A DNA stretch of 40,670 nt from Woeseiaceae bacterium. Lineage in GTDB: Bacteria; Pseudomonadota; Gammaproteobacteria; Steroidobacterales; Woeseiaceae. The position numbers were made by a program, and so were the translations under genes. Under the pieces are notes generated by a model. It ran no database searches and was not told where the DNA came from. It saw nothing but the letters and a program-made list of their open reading frames with translations. How positions within the stretch are numbered: position 1 is the first letter of the stretch; each line of letters starts with the position of its first letter. The stretch lies in NCBI GenBank assembly GCA_013043165.1, contig JABDOQ010000020.1, positions 1-40,670 on the forward strand, in the 5' to 3' direction. This document shows, in pieces, positions 39,392-40,670 of this stretch.

Positions 39392-40345
39392 CTAAATAGC
39401 GAAATGGTCCAGAGCCTCGTTCATGCCGGCCAGCCTGTCGTCGACGCTCATCTCCATGCCGACTGACGTCATCATGTCGTACCGCGGTGCATCCGGGTTG
39501 TGATAGAGGATTCCCAGCGGCAGGGCTGAACTGTCTTCTGCCAGTTCGCGTGCGGCATGGAGGTCCGACGGATCATGCTCGGCGTGATTCGGGAACAGCC
39601 TCTTGACCCCGTCGTCGAGCTGAATGCCTTTCTCGTGCGTCAGCAATTTCATCCGCGCGGGTTCGTCCTGCAGACTTTTACCGATTGCCTCTACGTACAC
39701 GGGGCAGCGCTGAATAATACGGACGAAGCTGGTGCCCTTGTGCTGGTGCGCTTTCATGATCACTTCGTGCCGCAGCGGCGCGTTCCAGTCGACAATCTGG
39801 GCGACAAAAGAAATATTTGTCACGCCGAGGGTCACCGTCAGCGGGTTCAGTGGCGGCAGCAGCGCGCCGGATGGATGCGTATTGGTCGGCACGTCCATCG
39901 GCGTCGTGGGAGACGTTTGCTTCTTGGTCAGGCCGTAAATGCCGTTGTCGAATACGAGCAGCGTGATATCCATGTTGTAACGCATGGCGTGGATCCAGTG
40001 CGCCGCACCGATCGAGAAGCAGTCACCGTCTCCGGTCGCGACCCAGACATCCAGGTCGGGGCGCCGCGACTTCACGCCACAGGCGACCGGCAGCGCGCGC
40101 CCGTGCAGGCCGTGAAACCCGTAGGTATTCATATAGTGCGGCAGGCGGCTGGAACAGCCGATGCCGGAGACCGCCACCGTTTTTTCCGGTTTGATCTGCG
40201 AATCGCGGCATACCCTGTGTACGGCTGCCAGGATGCCGTGGTCGCCGCAGCCCGTACACCAGCGCGGCTCCGCGCCCGAGTAATCCTGCAACGTGAAATA
40301 GCGTTCCTTGACGTCGAGAGACCAGTCACCTTTCAAGCCGAACAT
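39392..40345 (-). CDS. korB: 2-oxoacid:ferredoxin oxidoreductase beta subunit (KorB-like)
   Basis: TPP-binding subunit of 317 aa, probably of 2-oxoglutarate:ferredoxin oxidoreductase. Cys30 and Cys33 in WCTGCGDHG, with Cys64 and a later Cys in QRCPVY, form the proximal [4Fe-4S] site. The TPP/Mg motif is intact: GDGD at residues 105-108, then Asn134 in DNGIYGLT. The segment TNTHPSG...PPLNPL is the KorB-like substrate loop. The open frame extends to 40438, but the ATG at 40345 overlaps the korA stop (TAATG) and gives the family N-terminus. It is the only catalytically intact TPP domain in the operon. Confidence 0.92.
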   Translation of the reverse strand: MFGLKGDWSLDVKERYFTLQDYSGAEPRWCTGCGDHGILAAVHRVCRDSQIKPEKTVAVSGIGCSSRLPHYMNTYGFHGLHGRALPVACGVKSRRPDLDVWVATGDGDCFSIGAAHWIHAMRYNMDITLLVFDNGIYGLTKKQTSPTTPMDVPTNTHPSGALLPPLNPLTVTLGVTNISFVAQIVDWNAPLRHEVIMKAHQHKGTSFVRIIQRCPVYVEAIGKSLQDEPARMKLLTHEKGIQLDDGVKRLFPNHAEHDPSDLHAARELAEDSSALPLGILYHNPDAPRYDMMTSVGMEMSVDDRLAGMNEALDHFAI

Positions 40346-40670
40346 TATTCTGCTCCTTCCATCTTCTTGAGGCGTGCATCGATGATCCTGCCGATGGTGC
40401 CTGGTTGAAGCGGGTGCCCCGGGACCTTGGACCAGCAATCGATGTCGATCAGCGTGTGTGCGCGCAGCATGAGCGCGAGCTGTGAGATGCGGCGATTTTC
40501 TTCGTTGATCATTGGCGCATCGGGATCGTCGCTGTAGTTGATTTCGATGGTCATCACTTTCTTGAATCCCGAAAAAATTTTCTTCAAGCCCGGCTCCAGC
40601 GGTGACAGGAATCTCAGGTGCACGGATGACACCTTTTTACCCTGCGCCCTCGCCAGGTCGACGGCTTCCT
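40345..40670 (-). CDS. korA: 2-oxoacid:ferredoxin oxidoreductase alpha subunit, C-terminal part
   Basis: The last 108 residues of a gene running off the right edge; the frame is open to 40670. The sequence shows the KorA C-terminal signature HLRFLSPLEP...IEINYSDD (read in parts), NEENRRISQLALMLRAHT and the final helix, matching domain II of the alpha subunit. The rest, with the gamma and pyrimidine domains, lies outside. It is coupled to korB by a one-base overlap (TAATG). The promoter of the whole kor-rnf operon must be to the right of the window. Confidence 0.88.
   Translation of the reverse strand, partial: EAVDLARAQGKKVSSVHLRFLSPLEPGLKKIFSGFKKVMTIEINYSDDPDAPMINEENRRISQLALMLRAHTLIDIDCWSKVPGHPLQPGTIGRIIDARLKKMEGAE

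Noticed and set aside
1-40670. CRISPR arrays, tRNA or rRNA genes, insertion sequences, integrase or att sites
   Set aside because: No repeated spacer pattern, tRNA-like cloverleaf, transposase or integrase was noticed on reading both strands; a covariance-model scan would be needed to exclude small RNAs.

Overview
The window looks like a chromosomal piece of a chemolithotrophic, sulfur-oxidising gammaproteobacterium. It has moderately high GC, tightly packed operons with ATGA/TGATG overlaps, AprM instead of QmoABC, a complete sHdr-type sulfane-oxidation locus, and no dsrAB or sox genes in view. The lineage cannot be fixed from sequence reading alone. No rRNA, tRNA, CRISPR array, insertion sequence or long repeat was seen, and no gene-free stretch exceeds 300 bases.

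Layout. (1) 1-335: end of a hydrogenase-maturation hypA gene. (2) 380-2112 (minus): sorA-sorB, a Tat-exported molybdenum sulfite dehydrogenase and its lipoprotein cytochrome c. (3) 2367-8557 (plus): YeiH-type exporter, dissimilatory ATP sulfurylase (sat), aprM-aprB-aprA and a metallophosphoesterase. Cytosolic sulfite is turned to APS, then to sulfate plus ATP, and the sulfate is probably exported. (4) 8541-9293 (minus): tusA and a DsrE-family sulfurtransferase. (5) 9408-14858 (plus): an HDAC-family hydrolase, two LipS-type radical SAM proteins, an sLpl(AB)-type lipoate ligase and an amidotransferase-like protein whose catalytic residues are lost; this is the lipoate-assembly module for LbpA. 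(6) 14911-23778 (plus): dsrE3C, hdrC1-hdrB1-hdrA-hyp-hdrC2-hdrB2, a four-cysteine small protein, lbpA, an ArsR-type sulfane sensor (sHdrR-like) and a FadL-type outer-membrane channel. (7) 23842-27199: a small DUF5062-like gene, a long cysteine-desulfurase-like PLP enzyme and a membrane acyltransferase.

(8) 27223-40670 (minus) is the most unusual part. One operon runs korA (C-terminal end only)-korB, an 815-aa protein, rnfB (long form), a 1475-aa protein, rnfC, rnfD, rnfG, rnfE, rnfA and a 49-aa NqrM-like gene. The 1475-aa protein has the complete domain order of pyruvate:ferredoxin oxidoreductase (PFOR/NifJ), but its thiamine-diphosphate (TPP) and substrate motifs are eroded while two ferredoxin-type clusters remain. 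The 815-aa protein repeats that degenerate C-terminal domain and adds its own iron-sulfur motif. I infer a membrane-tethered supercomplex in which Rnf, driven by an ion gradient, passes low-potential electrons directly to a 2-oxoacid:ferredoxin oxidoreductase, possibly for reductive carboxylation.

Working model: imported or stored sulfane sulfur is carried by the DsrE proteins and TusA to sHdr-LbpA and oxidised to sulfite. Sulfite is oxidised by AprBA/Sat in the cytosol or SorAB in the periplasm. Electrons reach NAD+ through lipoyl-LbpA, and Rnf raises some of them to ferredoxin potential for KorAB.
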